From Alphaproteobacteria bacterium (GTDB lineage: Bacteria; Pseudomonadota; Alphaproteobacteria; Thalassobaculales; Thalassobaculaceae): 64,000 nt of DNA. The notes below the pieces were generated by a model that did no database searches, was not told the DNA's origin, and worked only from the letters and a program-made list of their open reading frames with translations. Shown piece by piece: positions 38,917 to 51,381 of the stretch. A program made the translations under genes and the position numbers. The stretch spans positions 1 through 64,000 of the forward strand of contig JAJEAR010000084.1 in the NCBI GenBank assembly GCA_022822665.1. The letters are read 5' to 3'. Each line of letters begins with the position of its first letter. Within the stretch, counting starts at the first letter, position 1.

Positions 38917-39810
38917 ATGGCCGCAATCGATCATCGTCGGGAACTGGACCGCGCCGGCGCCAATGTCGAGGGCTGGTGGTCGGGCGCCCTGCACCTCGCC
39001 CGGCGCTACCCGCTCGGCGCCGTGGGCGGTGCCATCGTGGTGGTCTTCGTGCTTGCCGCCATCTTCGCCGACGTGGTGGCGCCGCACGATCCGTTGCAGA
39101 CCGATGCCGGGCGGTCGCTGGCGCCGCCGGACGCCTCGATGCTGTTCGGCGCCGACATGATGGGCCGGGACATGATGAGCCGCATCATCCACGGGGCCCG
39201 GATCTCGCTTGCCGTCGGGATCGGCTCGACCCTGCTCGGCGGGTGCATAGGGGTGGTCATCGGGCTGATGTCGGGCTACCTGCTCGGCTGGTTCGACCTG
39301 CTCACCCAGCGCATCATCGACATCATGCAGGCGCTGCCGCTGCTGGTGATGGCACTGGTGATGGCGGCCTCGCTTGGCCCGTCGCTCGAGAACACCATTC
39401 TCGCGATCTCGATCCCGCTGGTGCCCCAGGTTGCCCGCGTCGTCAGGTCGAACACCCTGTCACTGCGCGAAATGCCCTTCGTCGAGGCGGCCCGGGCAGG
39501 CGGAATGACCGAGTGGCGGATCGCGGTGCGGCACGTCCTGCCCAACACCATCGCGCCGCTGATCGTGCTGGCGACCGCCCAGCTCGGCTCGGCCATCCTG
39601 ACCGAGGCGTCACTGTCCTTCCTCGGCCTGGGCGTGCCCGAGCCCTACCCCTCGTGGGGACGCATGCTCTCGGAGTCGGCGGCGGAATACGTCCGGGTCG
39701 CGCCGTGGCTGGTGATCTTCCCCGGTATCGCCATCAGCGCAGCCGTGTTCGGAACCAACCTCATGGGCGACGCGCTGCGCGACATCCTCGACCCGCGTGA
39801 ACGAAGCTGA
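38917..39810 (+). CDS. ABC transporter permease (DppC type)
   Basis: A 297-residue permease. It has an N-terminal cytoplasmic stretch and a first helix ([26 protein letters not shown]). [26 protein letters not shown] is a hallmark of the DppC family, the EAA loop is [23 protein letters not shown], and [15 protein letters not shown] is the usual C-terminus. It pairs with the preceding gene to form the channel. Confidence 0.93.
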   Translation: MAAIDHRRELDRAGANVEGWWSGALHLARRYPLGAVGGAIVVVFVLAAIFADVVAPHDPLQTDAGRSLAPPDASMLFGADMMGRDMMSRIIHGARISLAVGIGSTLLGGCIGVVIGLMSGYLLGWFDLLTQRIIDIMQALPLLVMALVMAASLGPSLENTILAISIPLVPQVARVVRSNTLSLREMPFVEAARAGGMTEWRIAVRHVLPNTIAPLIVLATAQLGSAILTEASLSFLGLGVPEPYPSWGRMLSESAAEYVRVAPWLVIFPGIAISAAVFGTNLMGDALRDILDPRERS

Positions 39811-39827
39811 CGTCCGGAGGACCGGCG

Positions 39828-40865
39828 ATGACACCGAGTAATGGCGATACCGGGAACATCGTGCTTTCCGTCGATGACCTCAGGACCTGGTTCTTCACCC
39901 GCCAGGGCGTGGTGAAGGCGGTCGACGGGGTTTCCTTCGAGGTCGGACAGGCCGAGACACTGGCCATTGTCGGCGAGTCCGGCTGCGGCAAGAGCATGAC
40001 GGCGCTGTCGCTGATGAGACTGGTGCCGGACCCGCCCGGCCGGATCATCTCCGGCACGGTGGTCCTCGACGGACGCGATCTGACCGCGCTCGCGGAAGAG
40101 GAAATGCGCGACGTGCGCGGCAACGACATCTCGATGATCTTCCAGGAACCGATGACATCGCTCAACCCGGTGATGACCATCGGCACCCAGATCGGCGAGG
40201 CACTGGTGCTGCACCAGCAGCTGTCGAAGAAGGAGGCGCTTGCCCGGGCGATCGACATGCTCCGGCTGGTCCGGATCCCGGAACCGGAGCAGCGGGCCCG
40301 GGAATATCCGCACCAGCTGTCCGGTGGCATGCGCCAGCGCGCCATGATCGCCATGGCGCTCGCGTGTACGCCCAAGGTGCTGATCGCCGACGAGCCGACG
40401 ACGGCGCTCGACGTGACCATCCAGGCCCAGATCCTCGATCTCATCGTCTCGTTGCAGCAGGAGGTCGGCGCGGCGGTGATCCTGATCACGCACGATCTCG
40501 GCGTGGTGGCCGAGACCGCTCACCGGGTGATCGTGATGTACGCCGGCAAGAAGGTCGAGGAGACCGATGTCCGGACCCTGTTCCGGGATCCGCAGCATCC
40601 CTACACGCGGGGACTGCTGGAATCGGTCCCGCGGCTTGCGATCATGAGCGGACACGAGGAGGACGCGGAACGTCTCAACGAGATCGACGGCATCGTCCCA
40701 CCGCTGCATGACCTGCCGCAGGGCTGCGCCTTCGCACCGCGCTGCCCGCTCGCGGTGGACCGATGCCGGCAGGAGGAACCTCGGTACGAGGAGTTCCGGG
40801 CGGGCCACTGGGTGGCCTGCTGGCGGACCGGAGAGCAACACCCGGCCGAGGGGAGGGCCGCATGA
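39828..40865 (+). CDS. ABC transporter ATP-binding protein (DppD type)
   Basis: A 345-residue ATPase. Walker [11 protein letters not shown]-loop [15 protein letters not shown], signature [15 protein letters not shown], Walker [14 protein letters not shown] and the His switch LITHDLG are all present. The C-terminal oligopeptide-transporter domain has [18 protein letters not shown] with the Cys residues common in DppD/OppD. It overlaps the next gene by 4 nt (ATGA). Confidence 0.94.
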   Translation: MTPSNGDTGNIVLSVDDLRTWFFTRQGVVKAVDGVSFEVGQAETLAIVGESGCGKSMTALSLMRLVPDPPGRIISGTVVLDGRDLTALAEEEMRDVRGNDISMIFQEPMTSLNPVMTIGTQIGEALVLHQQLSKKEALARAIDMLRLVRIPEPEQRAREYPHQLSGGMRQRAMIAMALACTPKVLIADEPTTALDVTIQAQILDLIVSLQQEVGAAVILITHDLGVVAETAHRVIVMYAGKKVEETDVRTLFRDPQHPYTRGLLESVPRLAIMSGHEEDAERLNEIDGIVPPLHDLPQGCAFAPRCPLAVDRCRQEEPRYEEFRAGHWVACWRTGEQHPAEGRAA

Positions 40866-41833
40866 ACGCGACGCCGCCGGTGCTCAGGGTCACCGACCTG
40901 AAGAAGCACTTTCCCGTCCGCAAGGGCCTGCTGTCACGGACCGTCGGCCACGTCTATGCCGTCGACGGGGTGACCTTCGAAATCGCTCCGGGAGAGACCC
41001 TGGGACTGGTCGGGGAGTCCGGCTGCGGCAAGTCGACGGTTGGCCGCACCGTGCTGCGGCTGCTGGAGCCGACCGGGGGTACGGTCGAGGTTGACGGTGT
41101 CGACATCACCGAACTGGACCGCGTGCAGCTGCGTCAGCATCGCCAGCGCATGCAGATCATCTTCCAGGACCCGTTCTCGTCACTCAATCCGCGCATGACG
41201 GCCGGTGACATCGTCGGCGAGCCGCTCATGGTCCATGGCGTGGCCAGGGGCGAGGAACTGCACGAGCGGGTCTCCACCCTGTTCGAGCGTGTCGGGCTGC
41301 GGGCGACCCAGATGTCGAGCCTGCCCCACCAGTTCTCCGGCGGCCAGAGGCAGCGCATCGGCATCGCCCGCGCGCTCGCGCTCAATCCTCGCCTGATCGT
41401 CGGTGACGAACCGGTCTCGGCGCTCGACGTGTCCATCCAGGCCCAGGTGATCAACCTGCTCATGGACCTGCAGCAGGATCTCGGACTGTCCTACCTGTTC
41501 ATTGCCCACGACCTCGCGGTGGTCGAGCACATCAGTCACCGGGTGGCGGTGATGTACCTCGGGCGCATCGTGGAACACACCGACAAGCGGACCCTGTTTA
41601 CCAACCCGCTGCACCCGTACACCGAGGCCCTGCTCTCGGCGGTCCCGATCCCCGACCCGGAGGTGCAGCGCAAGAAGGTCATTCTCCAGGGCGACGTGCC
41701 CAGTCCGATCAGTCCGCCGCCGGGTTGCCACTTCCACACCCGCTGTCCCTACGCCGAGCAGCGGTGCCGGGAGCAGACACCCCGCCTGTCCGAGCGCGCA
41801 CCCGGCCACTGGGTCTCCTGCCACCTGCGGTAG
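40862..41833 (+). CDS. ABC transporter ATP-binding protein (DppF type)
   Basis: A 323-residue ATPase. It has [25 protein letters not shown] (the DppF-type start), Walker [11 protein letters not shown]-loop [15 protein letters not shown], signature [15 protein letters not shown], Walker [14 protein letters not shown], and a C-terminal [14 protein letters not shown]. The ATG at 40862 overlaps the dppD-type stop. Last gene of the importer; it completes one full system of binding protein, two permeases and two ATPases. Confidence 0.94.
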   Translation: MNATPPVLRVTDLKKHFPVRKGLLSRTVGHVYAVDGVTFEIAPGETLGLVGESGCGKSTVGRTVLRLLEPTGGTVEVDGVDITELDRVQLRQHRQRMQIIFQDPFSSLNPRMTAGDIVGEPLMVHGVARGEELHERVSTLFERVGLRATQMSSLPHQFSGGQRQRIGIARALALNPRLIVGDEPVSALDVSIQAQVINLLMDLQQDLGLSYLFIAHDLAVVEHISHRVAVMYLGRIVEHTDKRTLFTNPLHPYTEALLSAVPIPDPEVQRKKVILQGDVPSPISPPPGCHFHTRCPYAEQRCREQTPRLSERAPGHWVSCHLR

Positions 41834-41851
41834 CCCGCACGGCGGGGCGGA

Positions 41852-42784
41852 TCAGGGCGGCCGGCGTGTCGAGGTCGCCCGCGTCCGGCGTGTCCTGCGG
41901 GCGACGGCCTCGCGGTGGGCGATGTAGGTGGCGCTGGCGACGATGATGGCCGAGCCGATCCAGGTGGTGGCCTCGGGCACCTCGGCGAACACCAGGTAGC
42001 CGATCAGCGCCGCCCAGAACAGTTGCAGGAACTTGATCGGCTGCAGGGCCGAGATCTCGGCGATCTTCACACCTCTCACCATGCACAGGTGCCCCAGCGT
42101 GGCCAGTCCGGCGGTCAGTGTCATCAGGACCCATTCCTGCAGCGTTGGCGCCTGCCAGACCCAGAGTGCGGGTCCCATGATGGTGAGCGTGACGAACACC
42201 GAGAGATAGGCGACCACCGCGGCTCCCGTTTCGCGCCGGGTCAGGACCTTCGAGACCAGGTCGGCGGCGGCGAACACCGGGGCGGCAACCAGCATCGCGA
42301 GCACGCCCGGGTCCATGCTCCCGGCCCCGGGCTTCAGGATCACGACGGCGCCGAGCAATCCGGCGATGACGGCGAGGATCCGCCGGATCCGCACCTGTTC
42401 GCCGAGGAACAGGGCCGCACCGATCACCGCGAACACCGGGGCCGTGAATCCGATGGCGGTCACCTCGGCGATCGGAATGCGGCTCATGGCGTAGAACCAG
42501 CACATCACGCCGAGCGCGTGCATGACGCCGCGGGTCGCGTGCAGTCCGAACCGGGCGCTGCGAAGATCCGCGAGGGTGACGTTCAGGAAGAACGGCAGCA
42601 TGAACAAAAGGCCGATGGCGTACCGCATGAACGCGACCTGTATCGGGTTCATCGTGGTCCCGACATGACGCACGATCGCCATGAACGACGCGAAGATCAG
42701 TCCCGCCAGTGCCATCCACAGCATGCCGCGGACCGTGTCGGACACGCCCGAGAACAGCCGGGTGACTTGAGCGACCTGCCACAT
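41852..42784 (-). CDS. DMT/EamA-family membrane transporter
   Basis: A 310-residue protein with about ten hydrophobic segments arranged as two EamA halves (the first from MLWMALAGLIFASFMAIVRHV, the second from VLAMLVAAPVFAAADLVSKVL). Typical EamA pieces are MNPIQVAFMRYAIGLLFMLP and YAMSRIPIAEVTAIGFTAPVF. These carry metabolite or drug efflux; the substrate cannot be read. A basic tail (RRTRRTRA) marks the cytoplasmic C-terminus. It is convergent with the ABC operon and divergent from the rhodanese gene. Confidence 0.88.
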   Translation of the reverse strand: MWQVAQVTRLFSGVSDTVRGMLWMALAGLIFASFMAIVRHVGTTMNPIQVAFMRYAIGLLFMLPFFLNVTLADLRSARFGLHATRGVMHALGVMCWFYAMSRIPIAEVTAIGFTAPVFAVIGAALFLGEQVRIRRILAVIAGLLGAVVILKPGAGSMDPGVLAMLVAAPVFAAADLVSKVLTRRETGAAVVAYLSVFVTLTIMGPALWVWQAPTLQEWVLMTLTAGLATLGHLCMVRGVKIAEISALQPIKFLQLFWAALIGYLVFAEVPEATTWIGSAIIVASATYIAHREAVARRTRRTRATSTRRPP

Positions 42785-42840
42785 CAGGTAGAGTGACCGC
42801 CGTGGCCGCCCGGTGCGGCGCCAGTACGAGGAGCACGTCC

Positions 42841-43725
42841 ATGACCGCCAGTGCGGCCGGATACCGGCATCCCGACGTCCTGATCGATACCGCGGAGCTG
42901 GAAGCCCGTCTCGGTGATGCGGACCTGAGGGTCTACGACTGCACCACCCACCTGCTTCCGCACCCGACCCTGGCCTACACGGTGCAGAGCGGCAGGGCAG
43001 ACTACGACCGCGGACATGTCCCTGGTGCCGATTTCCTGGATCTTCAGGGGGAACTCTCCGACAGCGACAGCCAGTACCGTTTCACCTTTCCCGATGCCGA
43101 CCGGTTTGCCGAGGCGGTCGGCCGCCACGGGCTCGGCGATGACGCCTCGGTGGTGCTCTATAGCACGACCTCTCCGCAGTGGGCGACGCGTGTGTGGTGG
43201 ATGCTGCGGGCCTTCGGCTTCGACCGGGCCCGGGTGCTCGACGGCGGTTTCACCAAGTGGGCGCGGGAGGGCCGCGCGGTGTCCACCGAACCCGCATCCT
43301 ATGCCCCTGCCACCTTCACGCCGCGCCCCAGGGAGGGCCTGATTGTCGGCAGGGACGAGGTGCTGGCGGCTGTCGGCAACGGCGGGGTGTGCACGGTCAA
43401 TGCGCTCGCGCGCGAGCAACATGCCGGGACCGGCGGGCGCGCCTACGGCCGGGTCGGGCGCATTGCCGGCAGCGTGAACGTGCCGACCGCGGAACTGCTC
43501 GATCCCGAGACCACCGCCTTTCTGCCGGCCGGGCAGATCGCGGCCCGGTTCGCGGATATCGGGGCGGACAGCGCCGGACGCGTCCTGACCTACTGCGGCG
43601 GCGGGATCGCGGCGAGCGCGACCGCGATGCTGCTGGTCATGCTCGGTCACGAGAACGTGGGGCTCTACGACAACTCGATGTCGGAATGGTCGCGGGACGA
43701 GACCCTGCCGATGGAGACCGGGTAA
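42841..43725 (+). CDS. Tandem rhodanese sulfurtransferase (SseA type)
   Basis: A 294-residue, two-rhodanese-domain protein, as in thiosulfate / 3-mercaptopyruvate sulfurtransferases. Domain 1 has RVYDCTTHLLP and GHVPGADFLDLQGELSD; VVLYSTTSPQWATRVWWMLRAFG is typical of the first, inactive domain. Domain 2 has the catalytic Cys in VLTYCGGGIAASATAMLL. The loop CGGGIAA differs from the CGSGVTA usual in mercaptopyruvate enzymes, so the donor is uncertain. ATG 42841 preferred; the frame is open 16 codons earlier. Confidence 0.9.
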   Translation: MTASAAGYRHPDVLIDTAELEARLGDADLRVYDCTTHLLPHPTLAYTVQSGRADYDRGHVPGADFLDLQGELSDSDSQYRFTFPDADRFAEAVGRHGLGDDASVVLYSTTSPQWATRVWWMLRAFGFDRARVLDGGFTKWAREGRAVSTEPASYAPATFTPRPREGLIVGRDEVLAAVGNGGVCTVNALAREQHAGTGGRAYGRVGRIAGSVNVPTAELLDPETTAFLPAGQIAARFADIGADSAGRVLTYCGGGIAASATAMLLVMLGHENVGLYDNSMSEWSRDETLPMETG

Positions 43726-43731
43726 GGAGCC

Positions 43732-45435
43732 TCAGCGCTTCGGCATCCACTCGTCCACGCGCTGGTCGGTGACCAGGGACTGACGCCGGGCGCCGAGCCC
43801 GTCGAACAACACCTCGATGGTCTGATCCGGGTCCCCGAACAGCGGAAGCGAGGAGCTTGCCTCGACGAGGAACCGGTCCCTCGTGTCGGGCCGGCGGGCA
43901 TAGGCGGTCTCCCACCACTCCAGAATACGATCGCGCGAGGCGGCAAGCGCCTCGGCCGAGGGCAGCCGGTCCCGCTTGTCGTTGTTGATGGCCCGGGCGC
44001 TCGGCAGCAGGTTCCACAGGTCGTCACAGGGCCAGGCGGCCCACGGGATGCAGTGGTCGATGTCGAAGTGAGCCTCACGCAGGCGCCGTCCGGACCACAC
44101 GCAGTAGAGCGACCCCTGCCCGGCGAGTTCGATCGCCCGGTCGCGTGACGTCCTGACATCGCGTGACGGGTCGGACCATGTCATGGCCCGGGCAAGGTCA
44201 ACGCGGTCGAGTGACCGTCCCTGTCTTCCGGCATAGCCGTCCATCAGCCGGACCCATTCGGCGGTGACCGCCGGTTCGATCCAGCAGCTGTACCGCGAAA
44301 GCGCGCGCCACAGGTGCAACGGGACCCGGAGTTCCCCGAACCGTGCGAGATAGTCCCGGTCGATCAGGATCCGGCCAGGCGCCTTTCCGGCACGTGACCT
44401 CGTGGCCCGGAAGATCGGGGCATTGGAGCCGGGCCAGGTGATGAAGGTGGCCGGCATCGTGGCGATGGTCTTTGCCACGGCCGCAAGCGCACTGTGGAAC
44501 CCGGCCGCCCGCTCGCCCGAGAGCAAGGCACCGACCCGAAGCTCCGGTGGCGTGAGGTCGGCGATCCGGCGCCAGCCCTCTCCGGCGAAGCCGAGGCCGT
44601 CGGGGCCCCGGTTGTGAGGCAACTGAGGGAAACCGCCGTCGACGAGCGGCTTGTACAGGCGCAGCCAGTTCAGCGCCACCAGGCCGAGCGGGATGCCGAC
44701 ATCACGGTCCGCGGGGACAGCCATGCCGAGCGCTCCGTCGGATGCCCGCGCGATCGCGCGCAGCAGTCCGAGCTTGTAGGTCGACGACTTGGCATCGTTC
44801 AGGATCACGTGGCGCAGCAGCGGCAACGCACCGGTTCCGTCGTCAGGCAGGCGGACCAGCAGGCGGACCCACTCGAGACCTGTCCGCCCGAGCCTGTCCG
44901 CGTCCCGGTCCTGGAAGGCGAGGAACGCGCCGTGATGGCGCGCCAGGCCCTCGATTTCCCCGATGCGCGCGGGATGCTGTCCCCGCGCGCGGTCCACCGG
45001 CCCCCGCGGGAAGGTGATCGCCAGCCGACCGCCCGGCTTCAGCAGGCCGATCAGCTTGCGGAACGCGCGCTGCCGGTGCCCGGGATCCACGTGCATCCAG
45101 ACCGCGCTCAGCAGTACCAGGTCGAAGGCGAATGCCTGCCTGTAGACGCGCTCGAGCGCCGGCAGGCTGTCCCGGATCCAGGAGATCGTCGATTGCGGAT
45201 GCCGGCGGCGGGCCTCGGACAGCATGGTCGCCGACGGCTCGACGGCAACGACCTCGTGGCCGGCGTCGGCAAACCAGGCGGCGTCGCGCCCGGAACCGGC
45301 CCCGACGTCGAGCACCAGTGCCGGGGCTTCCGGCAGCCAGGGCTCGAGCCAGGAATGAAGGTCTCGGGCCTCCACCGTCTCGTAGAGCGCGGCGCGGCTG
45401 ATGCCGGCGTCACCCTCGTACGGTCCGCCCGTCAT
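43732..45435 (-). CDS. SAM-dependent methyltransferase fused to an HNH endonuclease
   Basis: A 567-residue, two-module protein. Residues ~35-160 are a class I methyltransferase: motif I VLDVGAGSGRDAAWFADAGHE, acidic VVAVEPSATML, then FDLVLLSAVWMHVD and LLKPGGRLAITFPRG. Residues ~200-440 are mostly helical (NDAKSSTYKLGLLRAIARA, VALNWLRLYKPLV, LHLWRALSRYSCWIEPA). Residues ~445-492 form an HNH nuclease site: a CVWSGRRL strand, then FDIDHCIPW with the catalytic His, DDLWNLLPS with the Asn, and INNDKRDRLP. One Cys of the zinc knuckle is missing. It stands alone, convergent with the rhodanese gene. Modification plus cleavage in one chain recalls single-gene defence or self/non-self systems, but no target is known. 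Confidence 0.82.
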   Translation of the reverse strand: MTGGPYEGDAGISRAALYETVEARDLHSWLEPWLPEAPALVLDVGAGSGRDAAWFADAGHEVVAVEPSATMLSEARRRHPQSTISWIRDSLPALERVYRQAFAFDLVLLSAVWMHVDPGHRQRAFRKLIGLLKPGGRLAITFPRGPVDRARGQHPARIGEIEGLARHHGAFLAFQDRDADRLGRTGLEWVRLLVRLPDDGTGALPLLRHVILNDAKSSTYKLGLLRAIARASDGALGMAVPADRDVGIPLGLVALNWLRLYKPLVDGGFPQLPHNRGPDGLGFAGEGWRRIADLTPPELRVGALLSGERAAGFHSALAAVAKTIATMPATFITWPGSNAPIFRATRSRAGKAPGRILIDRDYLARFGELRVPLHLWRALSRYSCWIEPAVTAEWVRLMDGYAGRQGRSLDRVDLARAMTWSDPSRDVRTSRDRAIELAGQGSLYCVWSGRRLREAHFDIDHCIPWAAWPCDDLWNLLPSARAINNDKRDRLPSAEALAASRDRILEWWETAYARRPDTRDRFLVEASSSLPLFGDPDQTIEVLFDGLGARRQSLVTDQRVDEWMPKR

Positions 45436-46847
45436 CCGGACCCTCCGCTGGCCGGCACAGGGCGCGGCCCCGTCCCCCGTGCGTCGTGGTCACGGGTCAG
45501 GCGCACCGGGCCGTCCGCTGCACGTGGGCCCAGGCGGCCTCGACGTGATGACGTTCGGTCCGGGTCTGGCCGATCGACCAGCGGATGGCGAACCGCCCCT
45601 TCACCAGGTTCTGGGTGAAGTAGACCCGGCCAGAGTCGTTCAGCCGCTCGAGCAGCGCCCGGTTGATCCGTTCGAGTTCGGCCTCGTCGGTCATCCCCGG
45701 GGGGCGGTAGCGCAGGTTCAGCAGCGACAGCGAGCGGGGCGCCATGAGCTCGAAGTCTTCGGCCTCCGCGATCATCTGCTCGAGTTCTGCGGCAAGCGCG
45801 ATATGCCGGCGCAGGATCGCCTGCAGTCCCTCGATTCCGTAGGAGCGGATCACGAACCAGAGCTTGAGCGCCCGGAACCGGCGGCCGAGCGCTACGCCCC
45901 AGTCGCGGTAGTCGATCACGGTGTCACCCTCCCGGCCCTTGAGGAACTCCGGCAGGATCGAGAAGGTGCGGACCAGCGCGTCGCGATCACGCACGTAATG
46001 GGCCGAACAGTCGAAGTTGGTCATCAGCATCTTGTGCGGATTGAACACCAGGCTGTCTGCCAGTTCGAGCCCGTCGGCCATGGCCCGGTGTTCCGGCAGC
46101 AACAGGGCCGATCCGGCCCAGGCGGCATCGACGTGCAGGAACAGCCCGAACCGGGTGCAGATTTCAGCAGTCGCGCGGAGCGGGTCGCAACCGCCTACGC
46201 CGGTGGTCCCCAGCGATGCCACCACGCAGGCCGGATGGAGCCCGGCTTCCCGGTCGGCGCGGATGGCCTGCTCGAGACGGTCGGGGCGCATGGCGAATGC
46301 CTCGTCCACCTCGATGAGGCGGACGTTGTCGCGGCCGTAGCCGGCGATGCCGGCACCCTTCACGGTGGCGCTGTGCGCCTCGGCCGAGGTGTAGGCGATG
46401 AGCGGTTCCCGCCCGGCCAGTCCCTGCCTGTTGGCCTGCCAGCCGGTGCTGCGTTCCCGTGCCGTCAGCAGGGCGCAGAGGATGGCGGACGACGCCGTGT
46501 CCTGGATCACGCCGTGGAATCCGTCCGGCAGGCCGATCATCTGCCGCAGCCAGTCGGTCATCCGGGTTTCCATCTCGGTTCCCGCCGGGCTGGTCTGCCA
46601 CAGCATGCAGTTCGCGCCGAGCGTGGCGGTCAGCATTTCGGCCAGCACCGAGGGCGGGCTCGAATTGGCCGGGAAGTAGGCATAGAAATCCGGGTGCTGC
46701 CAGTGGGTGATGCCCGGCAGGACGATGTCGCGGAAGTCCCTGAAGATCGTCTCCATGTCCTCGCCGCGCCTCGGCGGCGAGACCGGCAGGCTGTTCGCGA
46801 TCGCACCGGGCGGGACCTGGGCGCGGACCGGCAGGTCCGCGACGTTC

Positions 46848-49841
<2,994 letters not shown>

Positions 49842-49844
49842 GTC

Positions 49845-50663
49845 TCAGTTCCCGGCGAGAGTGTCGATGAAGCCGCGTGCCGGCATGCCGGCCGCTGCCC
49901 CGGCCGCTGCCGCGGTCCGGTTGACGTGGCTCAGCACCCCGTCATGGTAGATCGAGGCGCCGTCGCCGATCCGTGCGCTCATGCAGGCCACAGTGGCCGC
50001 GATGATACCCCTGTCGTCGAGCGGCGCCAGCCGGCCGAGCGCCGCCCGGTCCCTGCCAACGCCCGCATCGTGAAAGAAACCGGCATGCGCGTCGACCCTC
50101 AGTGCCGCTGCCGGATCCGGGCTCGGCACGCCGCCGTGGCTGCCCGTGACCACGATCCGGCCGGCATCCTCGTCGACGATCAGCGAGGCCGAATCCATCA
50201 GCACGATCATGCGGGTGCCCGGCGGACACGGCAGCTCGGTGCGTGCCTCCGCGTAGGCCGGGACCGGCCGGTCCGACAGCGCCGCCCGGCACATGAGCTC
50301 CGCCCCCTCGCGCGCCGTCATGCCCGGTGCGACGCCGAGCGAGGCCGCGAGCGGGTTGGCATGGGAGATGATCCCGTCGCGAAACGCGCTTTCCCCGTCG
50401 CCGATGCGGCACGACATGGTATCCACGGTGGCGTAGGGGATGTCGAGTTCTTGGCAGTAGACGCCGCCGCCGATGCCCGAGTCGTCCTTCGCGCGGCCGG
50501 CATCGTTCAGGATCACGCCCCTGGCCCGGGCCTTGACCGCGCAGTAGGCGGCGTAGACCCCGCCGTGCGATCCGCCAAGCACCACGCGGCCCGCGCATTC
50601 CGCCCCGAGTTTGGTCACGGTGTCGGCGATGACGATGCTTTCGTCGACGACCCGGTTGGCCAT
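49845..50663 (-). CDS. Unrecognised protein with an internal tandem duplication
   Basis: 272 residues; I do not recognise the family. Two ~95-residue halves align. Half 1 (~25-118) carries GRVVLGGSHGGVY, NDAG, IPYATVDTMSCRIGDGESAF and DGIISHANPLAASLGVAPGM. Half 2 (~167-265) carries GRIVVTGSHGGVP, HDAG, IIAATVACMSARIGDGASIY and DGVLSHVNRTAAAAGAAAGM. The repeated SHGG, (N/H)DAG, RIGDG and SH(A/V)N blocks are Gly/Ser/His/Asp-rich, as in a phosphate-binding or metal-dependent hydrolase-like site, but this is only appearance. No signal peptide. ATG at 50663 with GGGAG upstream. It sits between the queuosine genes and the divergent transporter. Confidence 0.75.
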   Translation of the reverse strand: MANRVVDESIVIADTVTKLGAECAGRVVLGGSHGGVYAAYCAVKARARGVILNDAGRAKDDSGIGGGVYCQELDIPYATVDTMSCRIGDGESAFRDGIISHANPLAASLGVAPGMTAREGAELMCRAALSDRPVPAYAEARTELPCPPGTRMIVLMDSASLIVDEDAGRIVVTGSHGGVPSPDPAAALRVDAHAGFFHDAGVGRDRAALGRLAPLDDRGIIAATVACMSARIGDGASIYHDGVLSHVNRTAAAAGAAAGMPARGFIDTLAGN

Positions 50664-50664
50664 G

Positions 50665-50707
50665 TCCGGATTCTCCCTGTGTTACGCTCCGGAACCAAAC
50701 TTAGGAG
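50665..50707 (+). promoter_or_regulatory. Possible preQ1-I-like pseudoknot in the yhhQ leader (speculative)
   Basis: TCCGGA at 50665-50670 can pair with TCCGGA at 50688-50693. The CTCC in the loop (50673-50676) can pair with GGAG at 50704-50707 after an A-rich stretch (ACCAAACTTA). This is the topology of an H-type pseudoknot such as preQ1-I. However, the CTCCC also serves as the minus-strand ribosome site of the divergent gene, the conserved loop bases are not clear, and the GGAG is 114 nt from the yhhQ start. Confidence 0.2.
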
Positions 50708-50820
50708 ACGGCCTGACCGGGCGCAAGCGGGCCCGCCTTCTCCCGGGTGTCCTGTTGCGGCACGGCCGGGTTCCGCCTAAACAGCGGGTTGGTGTTCCCG
50801 TTCGCGCCGGAAGGACTGGC

Positions 50821-51375
50821 ATGCAAGGGTCCCAAACGAAGGCTACCGTGCTGGCCGTGTGCGCCATGGGCATCGTGGTGCTGGTGTCCAACATCGCGGT
50901 CGAGTACCAGCTCGGGGACTGGCTGACCTGGGGCGCGTTTACCTACCCGGTGGCGTTCCTGGTGACCGATGTGACCAACCGCCTGCTGGGAAGTGCGGCG
51001 GCGCGCCGCGTGGTCTACGCCGGATTCGCGGTCGGGGTGGTGCTGTCGCTGTCGCTTGCCGATGCGCGTATCGCGCTCGCGTCCGGCACCGCCTTCCTGA
51101 CGGCGCAGCTGCTCGATGTCGTGATTTTCGACCGCCTGCGGCGCGCGACCTGGTGGAAGGCCCCCCTGGTCTCCTCGCTCGCGGGTTCCGCCCTCGATAC
51201 CGCCCTGTTCTTCTCGCTCGCCTTCGCCGGTACCGACGTGCCCTGGATAACGCTCGCGATCGGTGACTACGGCGCCAAGCTCGCGATGGCCCTGGTCCTG
51301 CTCGGGCCGTTCCGTGCCATCGTGGCGGCCGCCGCCAGGCCGGACGGGGACCGCCGGCACGGGACTGCCGGGTGA
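50821..51375 (+). CDS. yhhQ: Queuosine precursor transporter (VUT/YhhQ family)
   Basis: A 184-residue inner-membrane protein with about six helices. AFTYPVAFLVTDVTNRLLG is the signature of the VUT/YhhQ family, which imports preQ0/preQ1 in E. coli; SGTAFLTAQLLDVVIFDRLR and SALDTALFFSLAFAG also match. ATG 50821 has GGAAGGA upstream. It is 6 nt before queA, consistent with a salvage operon. No queCDEF genes are visible in the window, so the cell may depend on imported precursor, or the synthesis genes may lie elsewhere. Confidence 0.9.
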   Translation: MQGSQTKATVLAVCAMGIVVLVSNIAVEYQLGDWLTWGAFTYPVAFLVTDVTNRLLGSAAARRVVYAGFAVGVVLSLSLADARIALASGTAFLTAQLLDVVIFDRLRRATWWKAPLVSSLAGSALDTALFFSLAFAGTDVPWITLAIGDYGAKLAMALVLLGPFRAIVAAAARPDGDRRHGTAG

Positions 51376-51381
51376 ACCGGC

